Source: Treponema sp.
GTDB taxonomy: Bacteria > Spirochaetota > Spirochaetia > Treponematales > Treponemataceae
DNA: 10,126 bases
Assembly: GCA_031290005.1 (NCBI GenBank)
Contig: JAITOJ010000016.1
Span: 1 to 10,126 of the forward strand
Reading direction: 5' to 3'
Below are positions 1 to 6,142 of this stretch, one piece after another; position 1 is the first letter of the stretch, and each line of letters begins with the position of its first letter. The translations under genes and the position numbers were made by a program. Under the pieces are notes generated by a model, which was not told the origin of the DNA, made no database searches, and saw only the letters and a program-made list of their open reading frames with translations.

Positions 1-40
1 TCCCCTTTGGCGCTTAACGCCCGCCCGGCTATTGTTCTTT

Positions 41-63
41 TCCGCCCCTACGGGCGGGTTTTT
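41..63 (+). terminator. Intrinsic terminator of an upstream gene
   Basis: A GC-rich stem (CCGCCC at 42-47 with GGGCGG at 52-57, loop CTAC, possible extra U-G pair 41/58) is followed directly by five T residues at 59-63. This is the classical Rho-independent layout on the plus strand. It should end a gene lying before the window and insulate it from the repeat array and folP. An alternative 5' arm, CCCGCCC at 20-26, is also perfectly complementary to 52-58. Confidence 0.8.
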
Positions 64-75
64 CCAACCAATATG

Positions 76-381
76 AAGTTCCTTCACAGCCCGGAGTGAA
101 GACCCTTCACAGCCCCGTATTAAGACCCTTCACACGCCCGTATTAAGACCCTTCACACGCCCGTATTAAGCTCCTTCACACGGCCGTATTAAGCTCCTTC
201 ACACGGCCGTATTAAGCCCCTTAACACGGCCGTATTAAGCTCCTTCACACGCCCGTATTAAGACCCTTCACACGGCCCGTATTAAGACCCTTCACACGCC
301 CGTATTAAGCCCCTTAACACGGCCGTATTAAGCTCCTTCACACGCTCGTATTAAGCTCCTTCTTCTTACGCCCGTAAGAAG
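76..381. repeat. Tandem array of 23-bp units carrying imperfect dyads
   Basis: About 13 head-to-tail units start at 76, 99, 122, 145, 168, 191, 214, 237, 260, 284, 307, 330 and 353. All are 23 bp except the unit at 260 (24 bp) and the last one, which has a 3-base CTT insertion. The consensus is about AAGCTCCTTCACAC followed by GGCCGTATT, with A/C and G/C alternatives at a few positions. Each unit contains a 20-bp imperfect palindrome, CTTcAcACGGCCGTaTtAAG. The variants at 220-239 and 313-332 match in 9 of 10 pairs. A 23-base period cannot hold a reading frame, and stops recur on both strands, so the array is non-coding. There are no spacers, so it is not CRISPR. Possible roles are a tandem protein-binding site, a run of RNA hairpins, REP-like elements, or a neutral VNTR; the sequence does not decide between them. 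Confidence 0.93.
362..381. repeat. Terminal array unit: near-perfect 20-bp palindrome
   Basis: CTTCTTACG (362-370) and CGTAAGAAG (373-381) are perfect reverse complements separated by CC. It is the last copy of the upstream array, with the same CTT...ACGCCCGT...AAG skeleton, but the mismatched positions of the internal units are paired here. No T-tract follows, so it is a poor terminator candidate. It lies 56 bases before the folP start and would be a stable hairpin in any transcript crossing it. Confidence 0.8.
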
Positions 382-437
382 CAATACCGACAATTCCTCT
401 ATACTCTACTCCTCTATTCCATTATACTCTGTTTGGT
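382..437 (+). promoter_or_regulatory. Pyrimidine-rich leader, candidate folP promoter region
   Basis: This is the only non-repeat sequence between the array and folP. It contains TATACTCT twice, at 400-407 and 423-430, exactly 23 bp apart. Each includes TATACT, which resembles a -10 hexamer. I see no convincing -35 at the right spacing and no Shine-Dalgarno sequence before the ATG at 438. If the second TATACT were the -10, the transcript would be nearly leaderless. The promoter call is weak. Confidence 0.25.
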
Positions 438-1289
438 ATGATTCTTTCTTTGGCTAACCAGGACATCGCTACTCCCCTCCCTGCCTTTGTGATGGGTATT
501 ATCAACCTTACCCCCGACTCTTTCTGGAGCGGCAGCCGCAAGTACGGGCAAACGCCCCAGGCAGCCGTGGGCGCCATGCTCAAAATGGAAGAAGACGGAG
601 CGGATATTATTGATACGGGCGCCGAATCCAGCCGGCCCGGCGCGGCGTATGTGGGCGCGGAGGAAGAAACCCGCCGTCTTATCCCGGTAATCGCTGAGTT
701 CCGGCGGCATTCATCGCTTCCCCTGTCGGTGGATACCCGCAAGCTGGCGGTGTTCCGGGCCGCCGTGGACGCCGGAGCTGACATCCTGAACGACATCTCC
801 GCTCTGGAAGACGACCCGGACCTGGGCGCGTATGCGGCGCGGGGAAAAATTCCGGTCATCCTGATGCACAAACGAGGCGAACCTGCTATAATGCAGCAGC
901 GCACGGAGTATGACGACCCCGTGGCCGAGGTGGAAGCGTACCTCTGGGGACGTATTGATTATGCCTTGTCGTGCGGCATCGGTAAGGACAAAATCATCCT
1001 TGACCCGGGCATCGGATTTGGGAAAAACCAGGAGGCAAACCGCGCCCTGATTGCGCGGAGCGGCGGGTTGTGCGGCGGGGAATATCCGGTACTCATGGCC
1101 CTGTCCCGCAAAACCTGGGTGGGCGGCGTCACTGGCCGGGATGTGCCGGAGCGGCTGGCGGGAACACTGGCGGCCAACCTGATTGCGGTGCAAAACGGGG
1201 CTGCCTTGGTGCGGGCGCACGATGTGCGGGAAACCGTGGATATGCTGAAAATACTCAAGGAGCTTGGAACACACAATGAACACCTTTGA
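438..1289 (+). CDS. folP: Dihydropteroate synthase
   Basis: FolP condenses dihydropterin pyrophosphate with p-aminobenzoate in cytosolic folate synthesis and is the sulfonamide target. The 283-residue product has the TIM-barrel motif set in order: MGIINLTPDSF (19-29, with metal-binding N23), AESSRPG (62-68), SVDTRK with D99, ILND (116-119), LMHKRG (142-147), DPGIGFGK (189-196), SRK with K225, and RAHDV (259-263). Length is normal for the family. The ATG at 438 gives the usual short lead before the first motif and no upstream in-frame start is seen, although a ribosome binding site is lacking. It is the first gene of the overlapping operon; its end overlaps cdaA by 14 bases. Loop 1 reads SFWSGSR, where most family members have SFSDGG. 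The function is secure; the exact start is less so. Confidence 0.96.
   Translation: MILSLANQDIATPLPAFVMGIINLTPDSFWSGSRKYGQTPQAAVGAMLKMEEDGADIIDTGAESSRPGAAYVGAEEETRRLIPVIAEFRRHSSLPLSVDTRKLAVFRAAVDAGADILNDISALEDDPDLGAYAARGKIPVILMHKRGEPAIMQQRTEYDDPVAEVEAYLWGRIDYALSCGIGKDKIILDPGIGFGKNQEANRALIARSGGLCGGEYPVLMALSRKTWVGGVTGRDVPERLAGTLAANLIAVQNGAALVRAHDVRETVDMLKILKELGTHNEHL
1258..1263 (+). promoter_or_regulatory. Ribosome binding site that sets the cdaA start
   Basis: AAGGAG lies inside the end of folP, 12 bases before the ATG at 1276. It abuts an in-frame TTG at 1264, which therefore cannot use it. This favours the ATG at 1276. Confidence 0.6.
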
Positions 1290-2100
1290 CCAGATACGCG
1301 TTATCTACGGCTATATCAAGCCGGTTCTGGACATCGGAATTCTCACCTTTGTCCTGTACAAGGCCTATGGAATCGTGGTCAAAACCAACGGTATCCAGAT
1401 ACTCCGGGCGGTCATTGTGCTGGCTTTGGCGTATGCCGTCGCCCTGCTTCTGAATTTGCCCACTGTCCTGTGGCTTCTCAATTCCCTGGCGCCGGGCCTG
1501 TTGATTTGTTTTGCCATTGTGTTTCAGCCGGAACTCCGCAAAATCTTTTTGCAGCTTGGCCAGGGGGGGTGGTTCACCGTTGGCAAACGTTCCCGGCACA
1601 CCTATATCGACTCGGTGCTCCTGGCCGCGGAGCGGCTTTCCGCCCTGCGCCGGGGGATGCTGGCGGTTTTTGTACGCCGCACCGAAGTCAACCATATCAT
1701 CGAAACCGGCACGCCCCTGAACGCCGACCTCTCTTCCAGCCTGCTGGTCACGATTTTCGGCCACGACACCCCCTTTCACGATGGGGCGGTCATTATCCGG
1801 GGCGGCAAGGTGCTGGCCGCGGGCTGTTTTCTGCCCCTGTCGGAACAGCAGGATATCAAGAAGACCTTTGGAACCCGCCACCGGGCCGCCCTGGGGACTT
1901 CCGAGGAGACCGACGCGGTGGTGCTGGTAGTTTCCGAGGAGACCGGGGCAATCAGCCTGGCCTACGATTCCAAACTTCACTACGACTTGTCCCTGGGCCA
2001 GGTGACCAAAACCCTGGAAACCCAACTGGAAATCACCCGGGACAGCGCCACTTATGAGGACCCCGCCAATGAAACTCCCGAAATTGTCTCCAAGCTTTGA
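1276..2100 (+). CDS. cdaA: Membrane-bound diadenylate cyclase CdaA
   Basis: CdaA makes the second messenger c-di-AMP from two ATP at the inner face of the membrane. From ATG 1276 the protein has 274 residues, typical for CdaA. About three hydrophobic helices (near 17-28, 40-60 and 66-83) lead into the conserved FQPELRK segment (83-89) and then the DAC (DisA_N) domain. The catalytic motifs are intact: HDGAV (168-172, with D169-G170-A171) and GTRHRAALG (199-207). The downstream VSEETG motif is also present. The gene overlaps folP by 14 bases and ybbR by 32 bases. YbbR is the usual CdaA regulator, which supports the assignment. An alternative TTG start at 1264 would add four residues. In Firmicutes glmM normally follows ybbR; here acpS does. 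Confidence 0.96.
   Translation: MNTFDQIRVIYGYIKPVLDIGILTFVLYKAYGIVVKTNGIQILRAVIVLALAYAVALLLNLPTVLWLLNSLAPGLLICFAIVFQPELRKIFLQLGQGGWFTVGKRSRHTYIDSVLLAAERLSALRRGMLAVFVRRTEVNHIIETGTPLNADLSSSLLVTIFGHDTPFHDGAVIIRGGKVLAAGCFLPLSEQQDIKKTFGTRHRAALGTSEETDAVVLVVSEETGAISLAYDSKLHYDLSLGQVTKTLETQLEITRDSATYEDPANETPEIVSKL
2056..2060 (+). promoter_or_regulatory. Ribosome binding site that sets the ybbR start
   Basis: GAGGA lies eight bases before ATG 2069, inside the end of cdaA. The earlier in-frame ATG at 2054 has no such site, so 2069 is preferred. Confidence 0.55.
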
Positions 2101-3052
2101 AAAACTGCTCCATAACTGGCCGGCCAAGATAATCTGTCTGGCCCTGGCGCTGGTACTCTATTTCTTCTACCAGGTTATCTCGTTAGACCGGAAAAACGTA
2201 TCCGCCAGACTTTCGGTACAAACCGATGGCCTTATGCTCCCCGCCAGTTCATACGACAGCTTTATCCGGGTCATCTTCCGGGGCAGCAAGGAAAACTTGG
2301 CGGTCATTACCGAGAACGAATTTGAAGTCTTCCTTGACCTCACCTGGTACACCAGAGAGGGGCAGTACAACGTGCCGGTGAAAATCCGGCTCAGTCCTGC
2401 CCTGATGAAGCTTGACCCCCTGGAAATCCATCTTGTTCCAGATACCATTCCCCTGAAAATCGAGAACCGGGAATATGCGGAGATTCCCCTGAAAGCTATG
2501 CTGCAAGGCGAGGCTGCCCACGGCTACCAGACCGCCGGAGTGACGTGTACCCCCTCCACGGTGCGGGTGTCCGGGCCGCGTTCCCTGGTGCGGGGTCTGC
2601 AAAGCCTGCCCACCGGGGACATCCCTCTGGACGGACGGCGCGTTTCATTCAGTATGCCCGTGAAAGTGCTGAACGAATCGGAATTTATCCGGCTGGAATG
2701 GGAAGAACCGGTGACCGCCACGGTAACCATTGCGGAAAAACAAGAAACCCGGCGCGTTTCCCTTGCCCTGGAATTGCGCGACCTGCTGCCGGACTTTGCC
2801 GTACCCGAAGAACTGCCTCCGGTGGAATTGGAAATTTCCGCTCCCCAGCTTATCATGGACCGGCTTGACCTTTCCCTGTGCGGCGCTGCTGTGGACTGTT
2901 CCGGCATCACTGCGGAGGGATCCTACGAACTGCCTGTCTTTGTGACGCTTCCATACGGGTTTACCTTGAAGTCCCAGACGCCGGAATCGCTGGCCTTCAC
3001 CGCTGTTTCCCGGGAAACAGCGGTTTCGGAAGCGGAAGGAGCGGAAGAATGA
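2069..3052 (+). CDS. ybbR: YbbR-domain membrane protein, likely CdaA regulator
   Basis: YbbR (CdaR) proteins are anchored by one N-terminal helix, place their repeats outside the membrane, and modulate the CdaA encoded beside them. This 327-residue product has the family's NWPAKI entry motif at 16-21. A single hydrophobic helix follows (about 19-37, ending YFFYQ), and then about 285 residues of beta-rich sequence. That part contains recognisable YbbR-repeat phrases such as PLKAMLQGE and a VRVSGP turn. The C-terminus is Glu/Ala-rich. The gene overlaps cdaA by 32 bases and shares ATGA with acpS, so translation is probably coupled. The family call is firm from the anchor motif, repeats and position; the regulatory role is transferred from better-studied bacteria. 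An upstream ATG at 2054 would add five residues. Confidence 0.9.
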   Translation: MKLPKLSPSFEKLLHNWPAKIICLALALVLYFFYQVISLDRKNVSARLSVQTDGLMLPASSYDSFIRVIFRGSKENLAVITENEFEVFLDLTWYTREGQYNVPVKIRLSPALMKLDPLEIHLVPDTIPLKIENREYAEIPLKAMLQGEAAHGYQTAGVTCTPSTVRVSGPRSLVRGLQSLPTGDIPLDGRRVSFSMPVKVLNESEFIRLEWEEPVTATVTIAEKQETRRVSLALELRDLLPDFAVPEELPPVELEISAPQLIMDRLDLSLCGAAVDCSGITAEGSYELPVFVTLPYGFTLKSQTPESLAFTAVSRETAVSEAEGAEE

Positions 3053-3453
3053 TTACCGGTACGGGCTGCGACATCGCCAAAATCAGCCGCTTTGAGCGGT
3101 GGGTGCATAACAAGGCGCTCACCCGGCGGTTTTTTCACCCGGAAGAACTGGGGATTCTTGACCGTTCACCCCGGCAGGCGGCCCAATCCCTGGCCGCCCG
3201 GTTTGCCGCCAAGGAAGCCTATTCCAAGGCCCTGGGTACGGGTTTTCATGGACTGGAACTGCGGGACATCTGCGTGGTCACCGGCGGGAACGGGAAGCCT
3301 TCCCTGGCAGTTCACAAGAGCGCCCTGGGCTTGCTTCAAAAGAACGGAGCGGATACCATACATCTGTCCCTGAGTCACGATGGTGACTATGCTCTGGCCT
3401 TTGTGATACTGGAAAAAACAGAACTGGAGGAAAAAAATGACGAAATCCTTTAA
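3049..3453 (+). CDS. acpS: Holo-[acyl-carrier-protein] synthase
   Basis: AcpS transfers 4'-phosphopantetheine from coenzyme A to acyl carrier protein and so activates fatty-acid synthesis. The 134-residue product has both signature motifs: GTGCDI near the N-terminus (D8 binds Mg2+) and RFAAKEAYSKALG (51-63, with E56 and K60). LSLSHDGDYALAF near the C-terminus is the usual family ending. The ATG at 3049 overlaps the ybbR stop as ATGA and is preceded by GGAAGGA eight bases upstream. An open frame extends back to 2878 inside ybbR but gives no family sequence, so it is not used. The final 17 bases overlap the next gene. The C-terminus runs a few residues past the usual end (ELEEKNDEIL) because of that overlap. 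Confidence 0.95.
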   Translation: MITGTGCDIAKISRFERWVHNKALTRRFFHPEELGILDRSPRQAAQSLAARFAAKEAYSKALGTGFHGLELRDICVVTGGNGKPSLAVHKSALGLLQKNGADTIHLSLSHDGDYALAFVILEKTELEEKNDEIL

Positions 3454-4345
3454 AAAACTGGAATCCAATATATCGTATTATGCGAAAAAACCTACGGCCT
3501 GTCCGGTGTGCAAAAATGAATTTCCCCGGGAAGATATGCTCTCCGGCGGCGGCAGGATGATTGCCGGCGACCTGACCGACGAACTCCGCCGCACTTACGA
3601 GCCTTCCGCCAAATACGGCCCGGTGTATCCCCTGATGTACACTGTGGGGGTATGCCCGGAATGTTTTACCGCCTTTTTCTGGAGCGATTTTACGGAAATC
3701 ACCGAGGCGGATACTTTCACGGCCTGTCTGGAGCGGCAGGAGAAAAATAAAGCGGCGGTTGCCGCAGTGTTCCCCTATTACGATTTTAACCGCGCCCGCA
3801 CCCTGCTGGACGGGGCCGCCGCTCACTTCCTTGCGCTGCTTTGCTACGAAAATGCGGCAAAAAGCCATTCTCCCACCACCAAGCAGGGAATTCTTGCCCT
3901 GCGTCTGGCCTGGCTGTCCGGAGATATGAACAGACTGTGCCCGGGACGGAATTACGACTATGTGCAGCAGGTGTTTTACCGCAAAGCCCTGTTCTTCTAT
4001 ACGCAGGCGCTGGAATACGAAGCCGGCGATACGGAAAACTTTGACGGCATCGCTAATTTTGGGCCCGACATCGATAAAAATTATGGTTACACCGGGGTAT
4101 TGTATCTGGCCTGCCTGCTGGAACTCAAATACGGCCAGCGGGAAGACATGCCCGTGCGGCTTCAGACTCTTGGCAGGCATAAACGAAATATCGCCAAGGT
4201 GTTTGGTTTGGGCAAGGCGTCTAAAAACAAGCCCCTGCCACTGTTGGAACACGCCCGGGCGCTCTACGACAATATTAAAAAAGATCAGCAGGACGCGAAC
4301 ATGCCCGACCTTGACCTGGATTTTGAGGATGATGAACAAGCGTAA
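3437..4345 (+). CDS. DUF2225 family protein with zinc ribbon
   Basis: This 302-residue protein matches the uncharacterised DUF2225 family, known mainly from Firmicutes and spirochaetes. Two cysteine pairs, CPVC (22-25) and CPEC (73-76), should form one zinc-ribbon site. Between them lies the family phrase GDLTDELRR...YGPVYP. The second half is helical, rich in Ala and aromatic residues, and looks like a TPR-type helical repeat; it ends in an acidic tail (DLDLDFEDDEQA). No catalytic motif is visible. GGAGG at 3426-3430 sits six bases before the ATG. The gene overlaps acpS by 17 bases and truA by 17 bases. The biochemical function is unknown; the constant position beside c-di-AMP and tRNA-modification genes is the only clue. 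Confidence 0.82.
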   Translation: MTKSFKKLESNISYYAKKPTACPVCKNEFPREDMLSGGGRMIAGDLTDELRRTYEPSAKYGPVYPLMYTVGVCPECFTAFFWSDFTEITEADTFTACLERQEKNKAAVAAVFPYYDFNRARTLLDGAAAHFLALLCYENAAKSHSPTTKQGILALRLAWLSGDMNRLCPGRNYDYVQQVFYRKALFFYTQALEYEAGDTENFDGIANFGPDIDKNYGYTGVLYLACLLELKYGQREDMPVRLQTLGRHKRNIAKVFGLGKASKNKPLPLLEHARALYDNIKKDQQDANMPDLDLDFEDDEQA

Positions 4346-5117
4346 TATTCTGCTCCGGCTGTCCTATGACGGCACGAATTTTTGCGGCTGGCAGCGGCAG
4401 GACCGCGCGGACCAGGGCAAGCCCGTTCGGACAGTGCAGGCTGAGCTGGAAAGGGCCCTGGAAAAGCTCCACCATGAACCCACCCCGGTGTCCGGCTCCG
4501 GGCGCACTGATTCGGGGGTACACGCCGCGGGACAGGCCGCCAATTTTTTTTCCCCCGTCGATAGTATTCCGGTGGAAAACTACATCTCCGCCCTGAACAA
4601 CCTGCTCCCGGCGGACATCCGGGTACACCAGAGTGTTTTGGTTCCCCCGGACTTTCACGCCCGGTTCAGCACCATTGCCCGGACGTACCGGTATTTTCTG
4701 CACTACAACGGCGTTCCTTCGGCCTATGAAGCGCCATACGTGTGGACACTCCGGCACTGTCCCGATATACGGACCCTGAACAGCATGGCGTCCTGTCTGT
4801 CTGGAGAAACCGACTGCACGACTTTTGCTGCCGCCGGGGATGTCTCCCAGTCAAAGCGCCGGTATATTGAAATGGCGGCCTTCTTTCCCCAGGGAAACAG
4901 GCTGGTCTTTGAAATCCGGGCCAATGCTTTTTTATGGAAGATGGTGCGTTCATTGGTGGGTACCCTGGTGGACTTTGAAAACGAGGGCAGGAACGCCGCT
5001 TTTTTCCGGGAAACCCTGGAAGCTTGTGACCGTTCCCGGGCAGGGAGCACCGCTCCCGCGCAAGGGCTTTTTTTGTGGTATGTGAATTACGAAGGAATTA
5101 ACAGAGGAAAGGTATGA
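4329..5117 (+). CDS. truA: tRNA pseudouridine(38-40) synthase TruA
   Basis: TruA isomerises uridines 38, 39 and 40 in the tRNA anticodon arm. The roughly 262-residue protein begins with the family strand LLRLSYDGTNFCGWQ and contains the catalytic loop GSGRTDSGVHA, where D61 is the nucleophilic aspartate. Further family phrases are RFSTIARTYRYF, FLWKMVRSLVGTL near the C-terminus, and a final GLFLWYV strand. Length is normal. The start is either ATG 4329 or the adjacent ATG 4332, both inside the DUF2225 gene. Neither has an ideally spaced ribosome binding site, so translational coupling is likely. The stop overlaps the following start as ATGA. An open frame continues upstream to 3960 but only as a shadow of the DUF2225 gene. 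Confidence 0.95.
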   Translation: MMNKRNILLRLSYDGTNFCGWQRQDRADQGKPVRTVQAELERALEKLHHEPTPVSGSGRTDSGVHAAGQAANFFSPVDSIPVENYISALNNLLPADIRVHQSVLVPPDFHARFSTIARTYRYFLHYNGVPSAYEAPYVWTLRHCPDIRTLNSMASCLSGETDCTTFAAAGDVSQSKRRYIEMAAFFPQGNRLVFEIRANAFLWKMVRSLVGTLVDFENEGRNAAFFRETLEACDRSRAGSTAPAQGLFLWYVNYEGINRGKV

Positions 5118-5362
5118 ATTTTGAGGAAGTCAAAAATGTGTTACTGCGGGTCATCATTGACCCGAGGGTCATCTTTATCACTATCGCGGTACTAGTCTAT
5201 GTAACCATCGTTACGGGGGTCGGTTCAGCTAAAAAAGTGCGTCTCAAGATGAAACTCAAACCCATAAAACTGAAGATGAAAAAAGCTCCAGAAGCTCCCA
5301 ATTCCGAGGAAGAAGAAATGGAAAATCAGTCGGACGCACGAAAAAACGGGGCTAAAAAGTGA
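5114..5362 (+). CDS. Small single-span membrane protein with basic stretch, function unknown
   Basis: I do not recognise this 82-residue protein. It has a short N-terminal helix, then one strongly hydrophobic segment (about 19-36). A striking basic stretch follows at 42-57, where Lys/Arg alternate with Val, Leu, Met and Ile. The C-terminal third is charged, with EEEE at 65-68 and several lysines. The likely topology is a single-span inner-membrane protein with a highly charged tail, probably cytoplasmic by the positive-inside rule. It is real by context: ATGA overlap with truA, AGGA at 5105-5108 five bases before the ATG, and GTGA overlap with map. Its place in the operon suggests a conserved lineage-specific gene, but nothing supports a specific role. 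Confidence 0.75.
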   Translation: MNFEEVKNVLLRVIIDPRVIFITIAVLVYVTIVTGVGSAKKVRLKMKLKPIKLKMKKAPEAPNSEEEEMENQSDARKNGAKK

Positions 5363-6108
5363 TTCATCTTAAAAATGAAAAACAGATTGCGGGAATCCGG
5401 CAATCCTGTATACTGTTAAGCAGCTTATACCGGGAACTTATCCCCCAGGTAAAGCCAGGAATCAGTACCGGGGATATTGATGACTTTTGCAGGAAATATA
5501 TCGCCAAAAATGGCGGCCGGCCCGCGTGGTTCCGGGAGGACTTCCCCGGCGCGGCCTGTGTTTCGGTGAACGAAGAGGTAATCCATGGAATCCCTTCAAA
5601 AAACCGGAAAATCAAAAACGGTGATTTGGTGTCCATCGACATCGGCATAGACCTGGGGGGCTTTATCAGCGATTCAGCGGTCACGGTTCCGGTCGGCGTC
5701 GTGAGTTCCGGCGCGGCGCACCTGGTCAGAGTGACCCATGAGTGCCTTGACGCGGGTATTGCCGCCTGTAGGCCGGGAAACCGAATTTCAGATATTTCCA
5801 AGGCAGTATACGCCGTTGCTCAGGCTGCGGGTTTCGGAGTGGTACACGAATACTGCGGTCATGGGGTGGGTCTGGATGTCCATGAAGACCCCAGCATCCC
5901 CAATGTACCCGGCGGCAGGGGGGCGAATCCCCGAATTCAGGCCGGAATGGTGCTCGCCATTGAGCCGATGATAAACCTGGGAACCGGGGATGTCGATCTG
6001 CTTGAGGATGGCTGGACAGTGGTCACCGCAGACCGTAAACTGTCTGCCCACGAGGAACACACAGTGGTTGTTTTTGCAAATCATACGGAAGTGCTTACCG
6101 CACGGTAG
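5359..6108 (+). CDS. map: Methionine aminopeptidase, type I
   Basis: Map removes the initiator methionine from nascent proteins in the cytosol. The 249-residue product has the five dinuclear-metal ligands in the expected places: D94 (SIDIG), D105 (SDSAVT), H168 (GHGVGLDVHE), E202 (IEPMI) and E233 (EEHTVV). The helper histidine H76 (VIHGIP) is also present. It lacks the N-terminal zinc extension of some type I enzymes, so it is the short bacterial form. Translation starts at GTG 5359, overlapping the previous stop as GTGA. The next in-frame Met is residue 197, deep in the catalytic domain, so GTG must be the start. It is the last of the eight overlapping genes, with a 34-base gap before the next one. 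Confidence 0.96.
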   Translation: MIHLKNEKQIAGIRQSCILLSSLYRELIPQVKPGISTGDIDDFCRKYIAKNGGRPAWFREDFPGAACVSVNEEVIHGIPSKNRKIKNGDLVSIDIGIDLGGFISDSAVTVPVGVVSSGAAHLVRVTHECLDAGIAACRPGNRISDISKAVYAVAQAAGFGVVHEYCGHGVGLDVHEDPSIPNVPGGRGANPRIQAGMVLAIEPMINLGTGDVDLLEDGWTVVTADRKLSAHEEHTVVVFANHTEVLTAR

Positions 6109-6130
6109 CGCTATTTTTATCTTACTTGAA

Positions 6131-6136
6131 AAGGAG
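6131..6136 (+). promoter_or_regulatory. Strong ribosome binding site for the fusion gene
   Basis: AAGGAG stands six bases before ATG 6143. This fixes the start of the oxidoreductase-RNase HI gene at 6143 and excludes the open frame that extends back to 5990 inside map. Confidence 0.85.
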
Positions 6137-6142
6137 TATTAC

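Noticed and set aside
1..17. Tail of an upstream protein gene ending in TAA at 15-17
   Set aside because: Only four codons would be visible, which is too little to support a gene, although the terminator at 41-63 implies one upstream.
76..381. CRISPR array
   Set aside because: The units are contiguous with no unique spacers, are only 23 bp long, and no cas gene is present.
76..381. Array of tandem promoters (TTCACA as -35, TATTAA as -10)
   Set aside because: Within a unit the two elements are only about 6 bases apart and between units about 29, so neither spacing fits a sigma-70 promoter.
2878..3048. Longer AcpS starting inside ybbR
   Set aside because: AcpS family sequence starts at ATG 3049, which has its own ribosome binding site; the upstream part is ybbR read in another frame.
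3278..4339. Long minus-strand open frame opposite the DUF2225 gene
   Set aside because: Its translation has no recognisable domain, and the plus strand encodes family motifs with proper ribosome binding sites, so it is a by-product of GC-rich codon use.
5990..6142. N-terminal extension of the oxidoreductase inside map
   Set aside because: The strong AAGGAG site is placed for ATG 6143, the Rossmann motif begins right after that Met, and the extension is a shadow of map.
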